Notes under the pieces: generated by a model
What the model saw: the letters and a program-made list of their open reading frames with translations, nothing else
What the model was told of the DNA's origin: nothing
Databases searched by the model: none
Shown here: positions 25,002 to 33,067 of the stretch, piece after piece
Position numbering within the stretch: the stretch's first letter is position 1
Layout: the number at the start of each line of letters is the position of its first letter
Assembly (NCBI GenBank): GCA_963816535.1
Contig: CAWFKW010000003.1
Location: 248,001-312,000 of the forward strand
DNA: 64,000 nucleotides
Direction of reading: 5' to 3'
From: CAWFKW01 sp963816535
GTDB taxonomy: Bacteria > Bacteroidota > Ignavibacteria > Tepidaquicellales > OLB5
Program-made: the position numbers and the translations under genes

Positions 25002-25981
25002 AAAACCACCGTCATGTACAGAGTCGGCATGCTTTCAGACTTAAGCGTGAAAGGCGACGTAAACCTGTTTATCCTTAATCCAGTCTGCATCTCTAATTTC
25101 TTATTGAACGTTGAAACAGTCCATGCTGCATCCGCTGCGCTGAGTATGTGGTTCAGCACAACAAAATAAATTCCGTTGTTTGCATAGTCGTAATAATTAT
25201 TAGCGTCCTGCCTGTTTATTGAATAATTGACAAACACCGGGTCTCTGTATGTTTCATAGTAATACGGCCCCGGCGATTTTGTCGGGTCATGCGCAAGATT
25301 TGTCCATCCCGGCTGAAAAGTCTGGTATTTGCCAATCAGTTCGTAAAACTGCTGTGTGTCATGGTCGGGCAATACATGCGAGAAATTATTTGCCGGGTCG
25401 CTTTCGCAGATATGTATCTCAGCCTGCAGGGTTTGCCAGTTTGTTTCATTTGGGTTTATCTGTATTGAACTTGCAAAGCCCTGATCTTTAAGCCATGCGG
25501 CATATTTATTTATACTCCAGTACTGGTCGGCATACGCTTCAAACGCTGCCGTCTTTGTATCGCCCTTGTGCTGCAGGTACGCATAAGTTCCCCAGCCGAC
25601 AATTTCAACGCCTAAAAATATTGCCGCTTTAAGAAGGTTGCCGCCGTAAAACTCGCCTGAGCCGGGTAATACAACCGACATCAGCGCGCCGAGCACGGGA
25701 GATTTTTGTTTTTTGGGAGATGCGTTCACATTCTTCGTAATATTGTTCTGAGGAACCGAATCGCTAAGCAGATCGGTTTCATAATTTCTTACGAAATCAT
25801 ACCTGCTCTGCACGCTAAGATCAATATTCGAAAAATTGTCCGCCGGAATAAGATCCTGCCCGGCTTTTGGGCTTACAGACAATTTATCGTTAAACTTTAA
25901 GGAGCTTAGCTCCTGGGTGTACAGGCTTTGGCTTATCGCAAATGCGAGAGTTACCGCCAGAATAAATTTTATGTTCTTCAT
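24998..25981 (-). CDS. DUF5683-like membrane protein (paralog A)
   Basis: 327 residues with a signal peptide (about 1-22) and a conserved block KSPVLGALMSVVLPGSGEFYGGNLLKAAIFLGVEIVGWGTYAYL. This PGSGEFY...K...F motif marks DUF5683-type proteins of Bacteroidota, whose role is unknown. A later hydrophobic stretch (FVVLNHILSAADAAWTVSTFNKK) recalls the second conserved segment of the family. The first 100 residues look periplasmic and disordered. A paralog lies on the other side of truA (26752-27537), in the same direction, with seven bases between this gene and truA, so all three are probably one operon. Confidence 0.7.
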   Translation of the reverse strand: MKNIKFILAVTLAFAISQSLYTQELSSLKFNDKLSVSPKAGQDLIPADNFSNIDLSVQSRYDFVRNYETDLLSDSVPQNNITKNVNASPKKQKSPVLGALMSVVLPGSGEFYGGNLLKAAIFLGVEIVGWGTYAYLQHKGDTKTAAFEAYADQYWSINKYAAWLKDQGFASSIQINPNETNWQTLQAEIHICESDPANNFSHVLPDHDTQQFYELIGKYQTFQPGWTNLAHDPTKSPGPYYYETYRDPVFVNYSINRQDANNYYDYANNGIYFVVLNHILSAADAAWTVSTFNKKLEMQTGLRINRFTSPFTLKSESMPTLYMTVVF

Positions 25982-25987
25982 AGTGAT

Positions 25988-26761
25988 TTAATAGATTATT
26001 TTATCCAATAATAAAGCGTTAGCCGGTACATACTGAATCTTTATAATCTCTCCTTTTTTAAATTTTTCATTAAATTCTCTTAAACTAACCTGTCCTGATG
26101 CTACTGCAAGCATCGCTCCTGCAATTGCGCGCACCATAGAATGCAGAAACCGGTTTGCGCATATTTCAAATTCGGCAGAGCCGTCTTTGTTCTTTTTTAT
26201 CTTAGAATAATAAACATCGCTCATAAAATCATGCTCATCGGTTTTATTTTTGCACATGCTCTTAAAGGAATGCACGCCTTCAATAACTTTGCAAAATCGG
26301 GCGGCTTTGGTAAAATCAAACTTCCTCTTAAAGTAATAATATTTTTCACCGCCGTAGGCTTTCTTCCCGAAGCATATCAAATACCTATACACGCGTTTTT
26401 TTGCCGAATACCTCGCGTGGAAACTATCCGCGGCCTTTTCAGCCTTCCTGACTGCAATATCGCCGGGTAAAATTGCATTTAACTTATACGCAAGTTTATG
26501 CAAATCAAGTTTTTGAAACAAGTCTTTATCAATCCTGAAATTCGCACACTGGTTCAGGGCGTGAACGCCGGTATCGGTGCGCCCTGCGCCTGTCAGCTTG
26601 ATTGCCTGTCCCGGGAATAAAACCTGTAGAGATTCTTCTATAGTTTGCTGTATTGTAGGTTTGTTCTTCTGTCTTTGCCACCCGAAATAATTCCGGCCGT
26701 CAAACTCTATTGTTAATTTAATATTTACGGAACCGCCCTGAATTGCGGCGCTCAAAACCAT
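25988..26761 (-). CDS. truA: tRNA pseudouridine(38-40) synthase
   Basis: 257 residues. The TruA catalytic motif GAGRTDTGVHAL is complete, with the aspartate that attacks the uridine, and the N-terminal IEFDGRNYFGWQRQ and C-terminal RFLHSMVRAIAGAML motifs are present. It modifies U38-40 in the anticodon stem of several tRNAs. The ATG at 26761 overlaps the end of the upstream DUF5683-like gene by ten bases; the twelve residues before VNIKLTIEF are unusual, but no alternative start codon lies between. Clear operon with the genes on both sides. Confidence 0.92.
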   Translation of the reverse strand: MVLSAAIQGGSVNIKLTIEFDGRNYFGWQRQKNKPTIQQTIEESLQVLFPGQAIKLTGAGRTDTGVHALNQCANFRIDKDLFQKLDLHKLAYKLNAILPGDIAVRKAEKAADSFHARYSAKKRVYRYLICFGKKAYGGEKYYYFKRKFDFTKAARFCKVIEGVHSFKSMCKNKTDEHDFMSDVYYSKIKKNKDGSAEFEICANRFLHSMVRAIAGAMLAVASGQVSLREFNEKFKKGEIIKIQYVPANALLLDKIIY

Positions 26762-27537
26762 TTTATAAGATTAAGTTTGATTCCGTCAACATGATTAAAA
26801 TTCTTTATCACATCCGCCTGAATAGCAACGCCGCCAGATTCTTCAGCGCCCGAATTATACTTATTGGTCAAAATGATAGCGCTCACCGCGCTTATCACAT
26901 GGTTTAATAAAATAGCGCCCACTATAAATAACCGGTCAGTTTTTGTCCGGTCGCCGGCAAGCTTATCCGACCTGTAAGCTTCGCGATCGGTAGTATTATC
27001 CCAGTAAAAATCATACCCCGTACCGGGGTAATAAACTTTATCGTAATTCCCCTGCTGCAGCATATCGTTGTTATACTCTTCCACGTTATCATAGTTTGCG
27101 ATGTTAACCCAGAAATTATCATCCTTTGCTTTGCTGCCTATTGTAACTCCCGCATGTGTCGCTGAAAATGTGTACGCATCATTAAGCAGCCAGTTGCCGT
27201 ATACGGTGAACGAAGCGTAACCCAGCCAGAGCGCGGCTTCAGAAATCAGAAAGTACTTCCCGACGTCAAAACGTTTAGTATAAAGCTGTCCCATGCCCGG
27301 GACAAACAGCGAATATAACATTGCGAGGCCGGGCGACTTCTTTATCCTTACAGGAATTCTCTGGTCGATAGCATTTCTCACCGAATCGCGGAGATGGCTT
27401 TTAGAAAGAACGTTCTCGTACTTTCCCGGAGAGCTGTTAACATGCTGATCGGAAAGCCTGAAAGAGCTGTAATCTTTGAACTGGCCAAAGACGGCGGAGG
27501 AAGCGAAAAGAAATACTATTAAGCAGGTTTTTAGCAT
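26752..27537 (-). CDS. DUF5683-like membrane protein (paralog B)
   Basis: 261 residues: signal peptide (MLKTCLIVFLFASSAVFG), a polar stretch with RIPVRIKKSPG, then the diagnostic LAMLYSLFVPGMGQLYTKRFDVGKYFLISEAALWLGYASF and a late hydrophobic segment (GAILLNHVISAVSAIIL). The block matches the PGSGEFYGGN...LLKAAIFLGVEIVGWG block of the gene after truA. Order, strand and spacing suggest one duplication with truA between. It is the first gene of the truA transcript. Function unknown. Confidence 0.68.
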   Translation of the reverse strand: MLKTCLIVFLFASSAVFGQFKDYSSFRLSDQHVNSSPGKYENVLSKSHLRDSVRNAIDQRIPVRIKKSPGLAMLYSLFVPGMGQLYTKRFDVGKYFLISEAALWLGYASFTVYGNWLLNDAYTFSATHAGVTIGSKAKDDNFWVNIANYDNVEEYNNDMLQQGNYDKVYYPGTGYDFYWDNTTDREAYRSDKLAGDRTKTDRLFIVGAILLNHVISAVSAIILTNKYNSGAEESGGVAIQADVIKNFNHVDGIKLNLIKWF

Positions 27538-27577
27538 TATACCTTCATTTTAATTCTGAATTATTCAATCGTATCGC

Positions 27578-29482
27578 TTAATTCGATAGCGCCTTCTCCA
27601 TTACTTTTGTAAATTCATCCGGCTTCAAAAATCCCGTTATTCGAAGAGATTCCATTTCTTTCCCGTTCTTATCAATGAAAGCGACAACAGGAAGCCCGAG
27701 AATCTTAAACTTACTTTCAATTTCCTTATCGCCCTTTGTAAGATCGACTTTAATAACGTTGAATTTTTTTGAAAGCTCGATAACCTTTGGGTCGACATAA
27801 GTATATTTATCAAGCTCTTTGCACTGCGCGCACCAGTCGGCGTAAAAATCTATTAATGTCGGCTTCTCGCCTGCTTTTGCGACCGAACCGTCTATCTGCT
27901 GCTCGGTCATTAACATCTGCCACTCAAGCTTGCCGCCCGATACCTGTTCCTGTTTAGATAAATGAAGCGTGGAAGCGCCCCAGAATATGAAAGCAATCGC
28001 TATAATATGCTTAATTCTGGTATAACCTGAAGCTGTAACAGCTTTTCTGTCTATAACAATGAGGTAGAATCCCGCTAATATCAGGTATGCGGGGAAAACA
28101 ATCGCATAAACATTTTCCGGAATAAGCGTCTGCGCAGTATATATAGCCAGCCCTATCATAATGAATCCGAATATTATCTTCACGCCTTCCATCCAGACTC
28201 CCGAACGCGGAAGCTTGCTGATTGAACCTGAGAATATTGCGAGAAATATATACGGGAATCCTAATCCAAGCGAGAGCACAAAGAACATAAGGAACCCTAA
28301 GAACGGACTTCCAATTTTTCCCACATAAACAAGCAAGCTAAGCACAAACGGGCCAATACACGGAGCGGCAATAAAGCCAACAGTAAGACCCATAAGCGCT
28401 GTGCCAAAATATCCCTGCCTGTTCTTTCCGCTGAAATTCGCAATCGACTGCGGTATGCGTATCTCATACAACCCGAACATACTTAACGCAAGCGCGACAA
28501 AAATCGCAATTAAAACTATTACAACGATTGGATTCTGAAGAAGGCTTCCGAACAAGCCGCCCGTGAGAGCCGCCACTGTGCCCAGCACGGAATAAGTGAT
28601 AGACATCCCGAATATATACACAAGCGCCATTACAATTTTCTGCGCCTTGTTCTGGTTAACCTGCGCGCCGAAATAACTGATTGTGATAGGTATCAGCGGA
28701 TATACGCAGGGCGTCAGGTTAAGCGCTAGCCCGGCGATGAATATAATAAACAGAGCTACAAACAGCCCCTTTTCTTTAACGTAAGTTTCAATTTCGTTAT
28801 TCGATGAAGTTGTTGTTGTTACCTGCTGAGTTGTATCGCGTTTATTTTCAGTTAATGTGGTCTGGTCAGTCTTCTTTGTAGTATCTTTTACTTCGGATTT
28901 TTGCGTTGTATCTTTTATTTCAGTCTTCTGTTGGGTTTCAGTCGTATCTTTCTTCAAATTGCTTTTAGAAGTATCAGCTTTTACCGAATCTTCTTTCATA
29001 ACAATCTGAACCGTAAACGGGGCATCTTTAGGCGCGAAGCATGCCCTGTCATTGCATGCCTGGTAATGTATCGAGCCGCTTATTTCATATTTGCCCGGTT
29101 TGAGGTTCTTGTTAGCCTTTAAGCTTACGGCGATGTTCACGGAACTTTCGTAAACATCAAGCTCGGTCTCTGAAAAGCTGAATTTGAACTTGTGAGATGG
29201 CGGCCAAGCGGTTTTGACGACTTTAAAATCGGGACTCTCTATTTTGAGAGAAGTGGGTATTAAATCTTCATCGGTTACTTTATTGGCATTTATATGATAG
29301 CCTTCTAGAATAGTCCCCTTTACGTTAATTTTGACTATTTCGCTTATCTGAAAATCCTTTTTTGAAGAAGTTGCAGACGCTTTTAGCTGGTCCTGCGAGT
29401 ACGAACTGAGAGTAAGGGATATTATCAGCGCAAATGAAAACAGTATCTTAAACATGAGATTATGTGCGGATTTTACATTCAT
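27578..29482 (-). CDS. dsbD: Thiol:disulfide interchange protein DsbD
   Basis: 634 residues in the normal DsbD order: signal peptide, periplasmic DsbD-alpha domain with the Cys pair in YQACNDRACFAP (about residues 137-148), a Thr/Lys/Asp-rich linker with near-repeats of KDTTQKSEVKDTTK, eight membrane helices with the cysteines LTPCVYPL and AAPCIGPF, and a C-terminal thioredoxin domain with DWCAQC near residue 550. It carries electrons from cytoplasmic thioredoxin to the periplasm. Starts at 29482 (ATG) or 29455 (ATG, shorter n-region) are both possible. It lies upstream of the DUF5683-like gene with 40 bases between, on the same strand. Confidence 0.92.
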   Translation of the reverse strand: MNVKSAHNLMFKILFSFALIISLTLSSYSQDQLKASATSSKKDFQISEIVKINVKGTILEGYHINANKVTDEDLIPTSLKIESPDFKVVKTAWPPSHKFKFSFSETELDVYESSVNIAVSLKANKNLKPGKYEISGSIHYQACNDRACFAPKDAPFTVQIVMKEDSVKADTSKSNLKKDTTETQQKTEIKDTTQKSEVKDTTKKTDQTTLTENKRDTTQQVTTTTSSNNEIETYVKEKGLFVALFIIFIAGLALNLTPCVYPLIPITISYFGAQVNQNKAQKIVMALVYIFGMSITYSVLGTVAALTGGLFGSLLQNPIVVIVLIAIFVALALSMFGLYEIRIPQSIANFSGKNRQGYFGTALMGLTVGFIAAPCIGPFVLSLLVYVGKIGSPFLGFLMFFVLSLGLGFPYIFLAIFSGSISKLPRSGVWMEGVKIIFGFIMIGLAIYTAQTLIPENVYAIVFPAYLILAGFYLIVIDRKAVTASGYTRIKHIIAIAFIFWGASTLHLSKQEQVSGGKLEWQMLMTEQQIDGSVAKAGEKPTLIDFYADWCAQCKELDKYTYVDPKVIELSKKFNVIKVDLTKGDKEIESKFKILGLPVVAFIDKNGKEMESLRITGFLKPDEFTKVMEKALSN

Positions 29483-30141
29483 TGAATGTTCAAATTATTC
29501 ATACATCTTTTTAAATGCAATGAAAAACAGTTGATTTCGGATTGCGAAATGTTGATTTCGGAATCAAAATATTAAAAAATGCAAAGTGATTCTTGCTTAG
29601 AATATTAGAATTAAGAGCGTTCAACAACAGTTTTAACTTCACAGAATTATCCTTCCCTGACCCTCAATTCCGGCATATCAGCCTGTATTTTACATCGATT
29701 AACCATGTTTAGCCACGTTCAAATATTGTATTTATAAATAATTACATAAAAAAATAAAATCTTTTCCGTGCGATACAGTCAGCAGATTCGTGCGAAAAGA
29801 GTTTTTGTTTTGATTTTTGATTGGGATCGCACTATTTCATCACTGAATTTTTCTCATTTCGCACCGAATTAAATGAGAATTCACAAAACAGTTAATTGGT
29901 TAAATATGTTAATTGGTTAATTCGGTAAGTAATCTGAGCTTTGAATTAGTATTTATTAACTGCCAATTATTAACTGCTAACTGCATAAATATAATATACG
30001 AGTGTTTATGATGTCAAGGATAAAATAAACGACTGTCGTTCTTCCCTGGCTTTTGCAGACGGCGGATATATCAGCCGCATCTTTAAAACAAAAGATTCAC
30101 CGCAAAGAAGCAGAGGATAGCTAATACGTGTGTTGAGATCC
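29483..30141. other. Gene-poor interval between dsbD and the RAYT element
   Basis: No credible gene is present: the reading frames here lack protein-like composition. It holds two degenerate 7-base arrays, TTAATTG/GTTAAAT units at 29892-29922 and TTAACTG/CTAACTG units at 29956-29983. A small palindrome with GATATATC (about 30063-30076) follows, and a fragment CACCGCAAAGAAGCAGAGG (30099-30117) resembles the AAAGAACGCAGAGG text at 51349 and 51529. It is likely an accumulation site for small repeats. Confidence 0.5.
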
Positions 30142-30146
30142 CGTCC

Positions 30147-30178
30147 CCTCTGAGTCTCCGCGAAGTGGGACTCAGAGG
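30147..30178. repeat. Left REP hairpin of the RAYT element
   Basis: Arms CCTCTGAGTC (30147-30156) and GACTCAGAGG (30169-30178) with a 12-base loop containing CCGCGAAG. Confidence 0.88.
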
Positions 30179-30281
30179 AAATAATAATCCTAAGACAAAG
30201 GAAAATCATTTATCATTAATCGTTTATGCGCTATTTTAGATTGCATAAAATCTCTAAATAGAACAATATTCCGGATTTGAA

Positions 30282-30878
30282 ATGAGTACGCATATTACAC
30301 ACGAGATAAAGAACGCTTTCTATTTTTTCACCATTACCTGCTGGAACTGGATATCACTTTTCGAAATGACTTCGCTGTATGATAATATCTATACATGGTT
30401 CGACATTTTGAAGGAAAGGAACGTATTCGTAAATTCATATGTGATAATGCCAAATCACCTGCATGCCATAGTATATACGAACGAATCAAACAGGAGTATA
30501 AACGATATTATAGGAACAGGTAAGCGCTTTATGGCATACGAAATTGTAAAGAGACTGAAGAAAGTGAATGATTTTAGGACATTAAATAGGTTGTCTGATT
30601 CAGTTTCTTTGGCGGAAAGACATCGGCGAAAACTACATAATGCGTTTGAAGCATCTCCGGATATTAAAGAAATTGAATCACTGAAATTTATGGTTCAGAA
30701 GATCAATTACATTCATAGAAACCCTGTAAGCGGCAAATGGAGACTTGTCGTAGACTATCGGGAATATAAACACTCAAGCGCGGGGTTTTATGAACCGCTT
30801 CAAAATGTTCCATATTCAGGTTATAATGTAGTGCACTTTGAAAATGTCGAAGAGGCGATTAAGAAGACAGTAGTTTGA
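30282..30878 (+). CDS. REP-associated tyrosine transposase (RAYT, Y1/TnpA_REP family)
   Basis: 198 residues. The HUH motif is IMPNHLHAIV with His59 and His61, and the catalytic tyrosine is Tyr143 in KINYIHRNPVSGKW, the usual TnpA_REP pattern. The late motif YREYKHSSAGFY is also typical. RAYTs are single-copy, domesticated relatives of IS200 transposases that nick single-stranded DNA at REP hairpins and are thought to spread or maintain them. The gene is intact, lies about 100 bases inside the left palindrome and ends 12 bases before the right one. It is the only plus-strand gene between 25 and 41 kb. It lacks the IS200-type tnpB partner. Confidence 0.92.
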   Translation: MSTHITHEIKNAFYFFTITCWNWISLFEMTSLYDNIYTWFDILKERNVFVNSYVIMPNHLHAIVYTNESNRSINDIIGTGKRFMAYEIVKRLKKVNDFRTLNRLSDSVSLAERHRRKLHNAFEASPDIKEIESLKFMVQKINYIHRNPVSGKWRLVVDYREYKHSSAGFYEPLQNVPYSGYNVVHFENVEEAIKKTVV

Positions 30879-30889
30879 CCGCTGTATTT

Positions 30890-30921
30890 CCTCTGAGTCC
30901 CCTTTCAGGGAGACTCAGAGG
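30890..30921. repeat. Right REP hairpin of the RAYT element
   Basis: Arms CCTCTGAGTC (30890-30899) and GACTCAGAGG (30912-30921) with a 12-base loop containing CCTTTCAGG. The flanking GGGG/ATTT context is mirrored relative to the left copy. Confidence 0.88.
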
Positions 30922-31001
30922 GGACGACCAATTTTTACAAGTTTCATGTTATTTCCTTTCTTACTAATTTAGCTTGATTTATAAATAAGACAGGACAAAA
31001 A

Positions 31002-31035
31002 AGGGGCGAATCATTCCGTTAATACGGGATGATTC
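31002..31035 (-). terminator. Rho-independent terminator of the SBBP gene ending at 31154
   Basis: Arms GAATCATTCCG (31008-31018) and CGGGATGATTC (31025-31035) with one wobble, followed on the minus strand by CCCCTTTTTTG. It also closes the gap to the RAYT element. Confidence 0.7.
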
Positions 31036-31059
31036 ATTTCATAAAGCCTGGACGCTTGT

Positions 31060-31081
31060 GATACCCCTTTACCTGTCTTTT
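31060..31081. repeat. 22-bp 3'-flank repeat (copy 1)
   Basis: A 22-base segment containing ACCCCTTTACCTGTC, 73 bases past the stop of the SBBP gene at 31154. The identical 22 bases lie at 34823-34844, 57 bases past the stop of the SBBP gene at 34901, and probably were copied along with it. Confidence 0.7.
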
Positions 31082-31153
31082 ATATTTTGATTATATTATA
31101 TCACTTAAAATTTTAAATATTGAATCGATAAATTACCATAGAATTAAGTTAGA

Positions 31154-32851
31154 CTATTTTGCAATTACAAATTTTTTTGTGCCAATTATTTTGCTGCCTG
31201 CAATAAGCTGGTAAAAATAAATCCCGCTTGCATAATTTGAACCGTCAAATGATATTTCATATTCAGAAGGCTGCATATCCTTACTAACTAATACTTCCTT
31301 TAATTGTCCCAAAATGTCAAATATTTTGACCTGAACAAAACTGGGCTTCGCAATACCAAACCTTATTTTGGTGCTTGGATTAAATGGATTTGGATAATTT
31401 TGACCTAAATTGAAGACTTTGGGAATATTTGAAGAAATTTGATGAAGCCCAGAAATTTGTGAGTACTTGATAACAATAAAGTCGAATTGCTGCGAACCTG
31501 ATTGACTGACGCCACATACATATATATTATTTAAATTATCTTTATGTAACACATACCCAATTTCTACTCCGTTATAAGGACCATTATAAGTGATTGACCA
31601 CAGAGGAATGCCTTGCGACGAATACTTGATTGTTAACACATCAGAGCCGGAAACCGTACCGTATGTGTAGCCTGCAATGTAAGCGTTTCCTGAAGAATCG
31701 CCGCTAATGTCGTAAGAACCCCCAGTTGCGTATGTACCTGTATCCCTTCTAACCCAAACAGAATCCCCAGTCAATGAATTGTATTTGATGGTTGCAGCGA
31801 ACTCTAAATTGTTAGGCGCCTGGTTATATCCCGTTACGTATACGAAATTATGAATCTTGTCCTCTGTGAGAGCTTTAGGGAAATTATCATATAGCTGGTA
31901 CCACCTTGATGCCCAAATCAGGTTTCCGTTGTAATCATACTTCATAGTTAAGTAACTTCTATTAGACGAACTTGATGAAGTTTGACCAGCAACATAAATA
32001 TTCCCGAATTGGTCGGTTGTAACGATTTGTCCTTGGTTTACTGCTGAGTAGCTTGCGTAATAGGCAAACGCTCTATCCCACATAAGAACGCCGTCCGGAG
32101 AGTATTTCCAAACAGCTGTTGAATCATAGCAAAACCCCTGGCTGCATGCACCTCCGTGACCTGTAATTATTACATTGAGTGAATCATCTATTGTTACACA
32201 ATTATTGAAAATCCACGGTTCTCTGTAGCTTCCCTGCGGGCGCCATGTTCTGGCCCAAAGTGTGTCCCCATTTGAATTACATTTGATACACAAAGATGAA
32301 TCTGTAGAATTTCCTCTAAGATTTGATACCAGGTAAAAATTGTTTTGCCTGTCCATAACCATGTTTAGATCTTCACTGCTAACCAGGTAACCATAAAAGG
32401 TTTTGACCCATATCGCATTACCGTTAGATTTATCAAATCTTATTGTTTGAATGTATTGCATCGACATTGGATCTGTCCCATAGGTTCCGGCTATATAAGG
32501 ATTCCCAGAAGTATCAATAGATAAGGCAGCAATTTCGTTATCAAGATAGCCTACATTTCTAAAGGAAATCGACCAGACCTGGTTGCCGGAATTGTCGAAT
32601 TTTACAAGACATATATTTTCCGTATCATTAATAAGGTTGGGCCCCGCAACATAACTATTGCCAGACTTATCAAGTGCAAAAAAAGGACCCTGAGCCTGCC
32701 AACCACCGGGATTGCGTATATACCTTGCAACCCACTCCTGCGTTGGCTGCCCGTCAAGCCGGGTTGTAAACTGAGCGTAAACATGTGAGACGTCAAACGT
32801 CAGAAGTGAGACGGCTAGGAAAAAAAGAAATATTACATAACGTTTTCTCAT
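31154..32851 (-). CDS. Secreted SBBP beta-propeller protein with T9SS sorting domain (cluster gene A)
   Basis: 565 residues: signal peptide (about 1-27, MRKRYVIFLFFLAVSLLTFDVSHVYA), about nine SBBP-type repeats with the pattern DxxGNxYVAG...VKFDNSGNQVWS, and a sorting domain (QNYPNPFNPSTKIRFGIAKPS ... SGIYFYQLIAGSKIIGTKKFVIAK). SBBP proteins form large propellers; their ligands are unknown. The mature part starts near TQEWVARYIRNPGG, as in the three upstream paralogs. The codons of residues 14-23 are made of four 7-base units (see the findings). The best relative is gene C (34901-36604). Its terminator lies at 31002-31035. Confidence 0.9.
   Translation of the reverse strand: MRKRYVIFLFFLAVSLLTFDVSHVYAQFTTRLDGQPTQEWVARYIRNPGGWQAQGPFFALDKSGNSYVAGPNLINDTENICLVKFDNSGNQVWSISFRNVGYLDNEIAALSIDTSGNPYIAGTYGTDPMSMQYIQTIRFDKSNGNAIWVKTFYGYLVSSEDLNMVMDRQNNFYLVSNLRGNSTDSSLCIKCNSNGDTLWARTWRPQGSYREPWIFNNCVTIDDSLNVIITGHGGACSQGFCYDSTAVWKYSPDGVLMWDRAFAYYASYSAVNQGQIVTTDQFGNIYVAGQTSSSSSNRSYLTMKYDYNGNLIWASRWYQLYDNFPKALTEDKIHNFVYVTGYNQAPNNLEFAATIKYNSLTGDSVWVRRDTGTYATGGSYDISGDSSGNAYIAGYTYGTVSGSDVLTIKYSSQGIPLWSITYNGPYNGVEIGYVLHKDNLNNIYVCGVSQSGSQQFDFIVIKYSQISGLHQISSNIPKVFNLGQNYPNPFNPSTKIRFGIAKPSFVQVKIFDILGQLKEVLVSKDMQPSEYEISFDGSNYASGIYFYQLIAGSKIIGTKKFVIAK
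32785..32812. repeat. Heptamer array inside a signal-peptide coding region (gene A)
   Basis: Four consecutive 7-base units drawn from GTGAGAC, GTCAAAC and GTCAGAA (plus-strand reading). They encode the LTFDVSH part of the signal peptide on the minus strand. Confidence 0.8.
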
Positions 32852-33067
32852 GACATCATTACTTTGAAGTATTGCCTAAAATCAGCATTTTCTTTCTAAA
32901 TTCAAATTAATTTATTAAATTACACAAAGCAACCAAAGTGGTATGACCCCGAAAAAATGGACAAATTATTCGGTGTTTTTTGCGTTTTCACAGGTTTTTT
33001 AAAGAATGTTAAACAAAAATATTCAGCGATTTGTCGCTTTATCATCTGACCTGTTTATTTTACGTTT

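Larger units (their letters stand above)
30142..30926 (+). mobile_element. RAYT element flanked by inverted REP palindromes
   Basis: Perfect 15-base terminal inverted repeats CGTCCCCTCTGAGTC (30142-30156) and GACTCAGAGGGGACG (30912-30926). Each end is also half of its own hairpin (arms CCTCTGAGTC/GACTCAGAGG at 30147-30178 and 30890-30921), with different loops. The hairpins point outward in opposite orientation, as expected for a REP pair around a REP-associated tyrosine transposase. No other copy of this palindrome is seen in the window. Confidence 0.85.

Noticed and set aside
30006..30209. Minus-strand frame of 67 codons next to the RAYT element
   Set aside because: It covers the left REP palindrome and has no protein-like composition; it is a by-product of the repeats.
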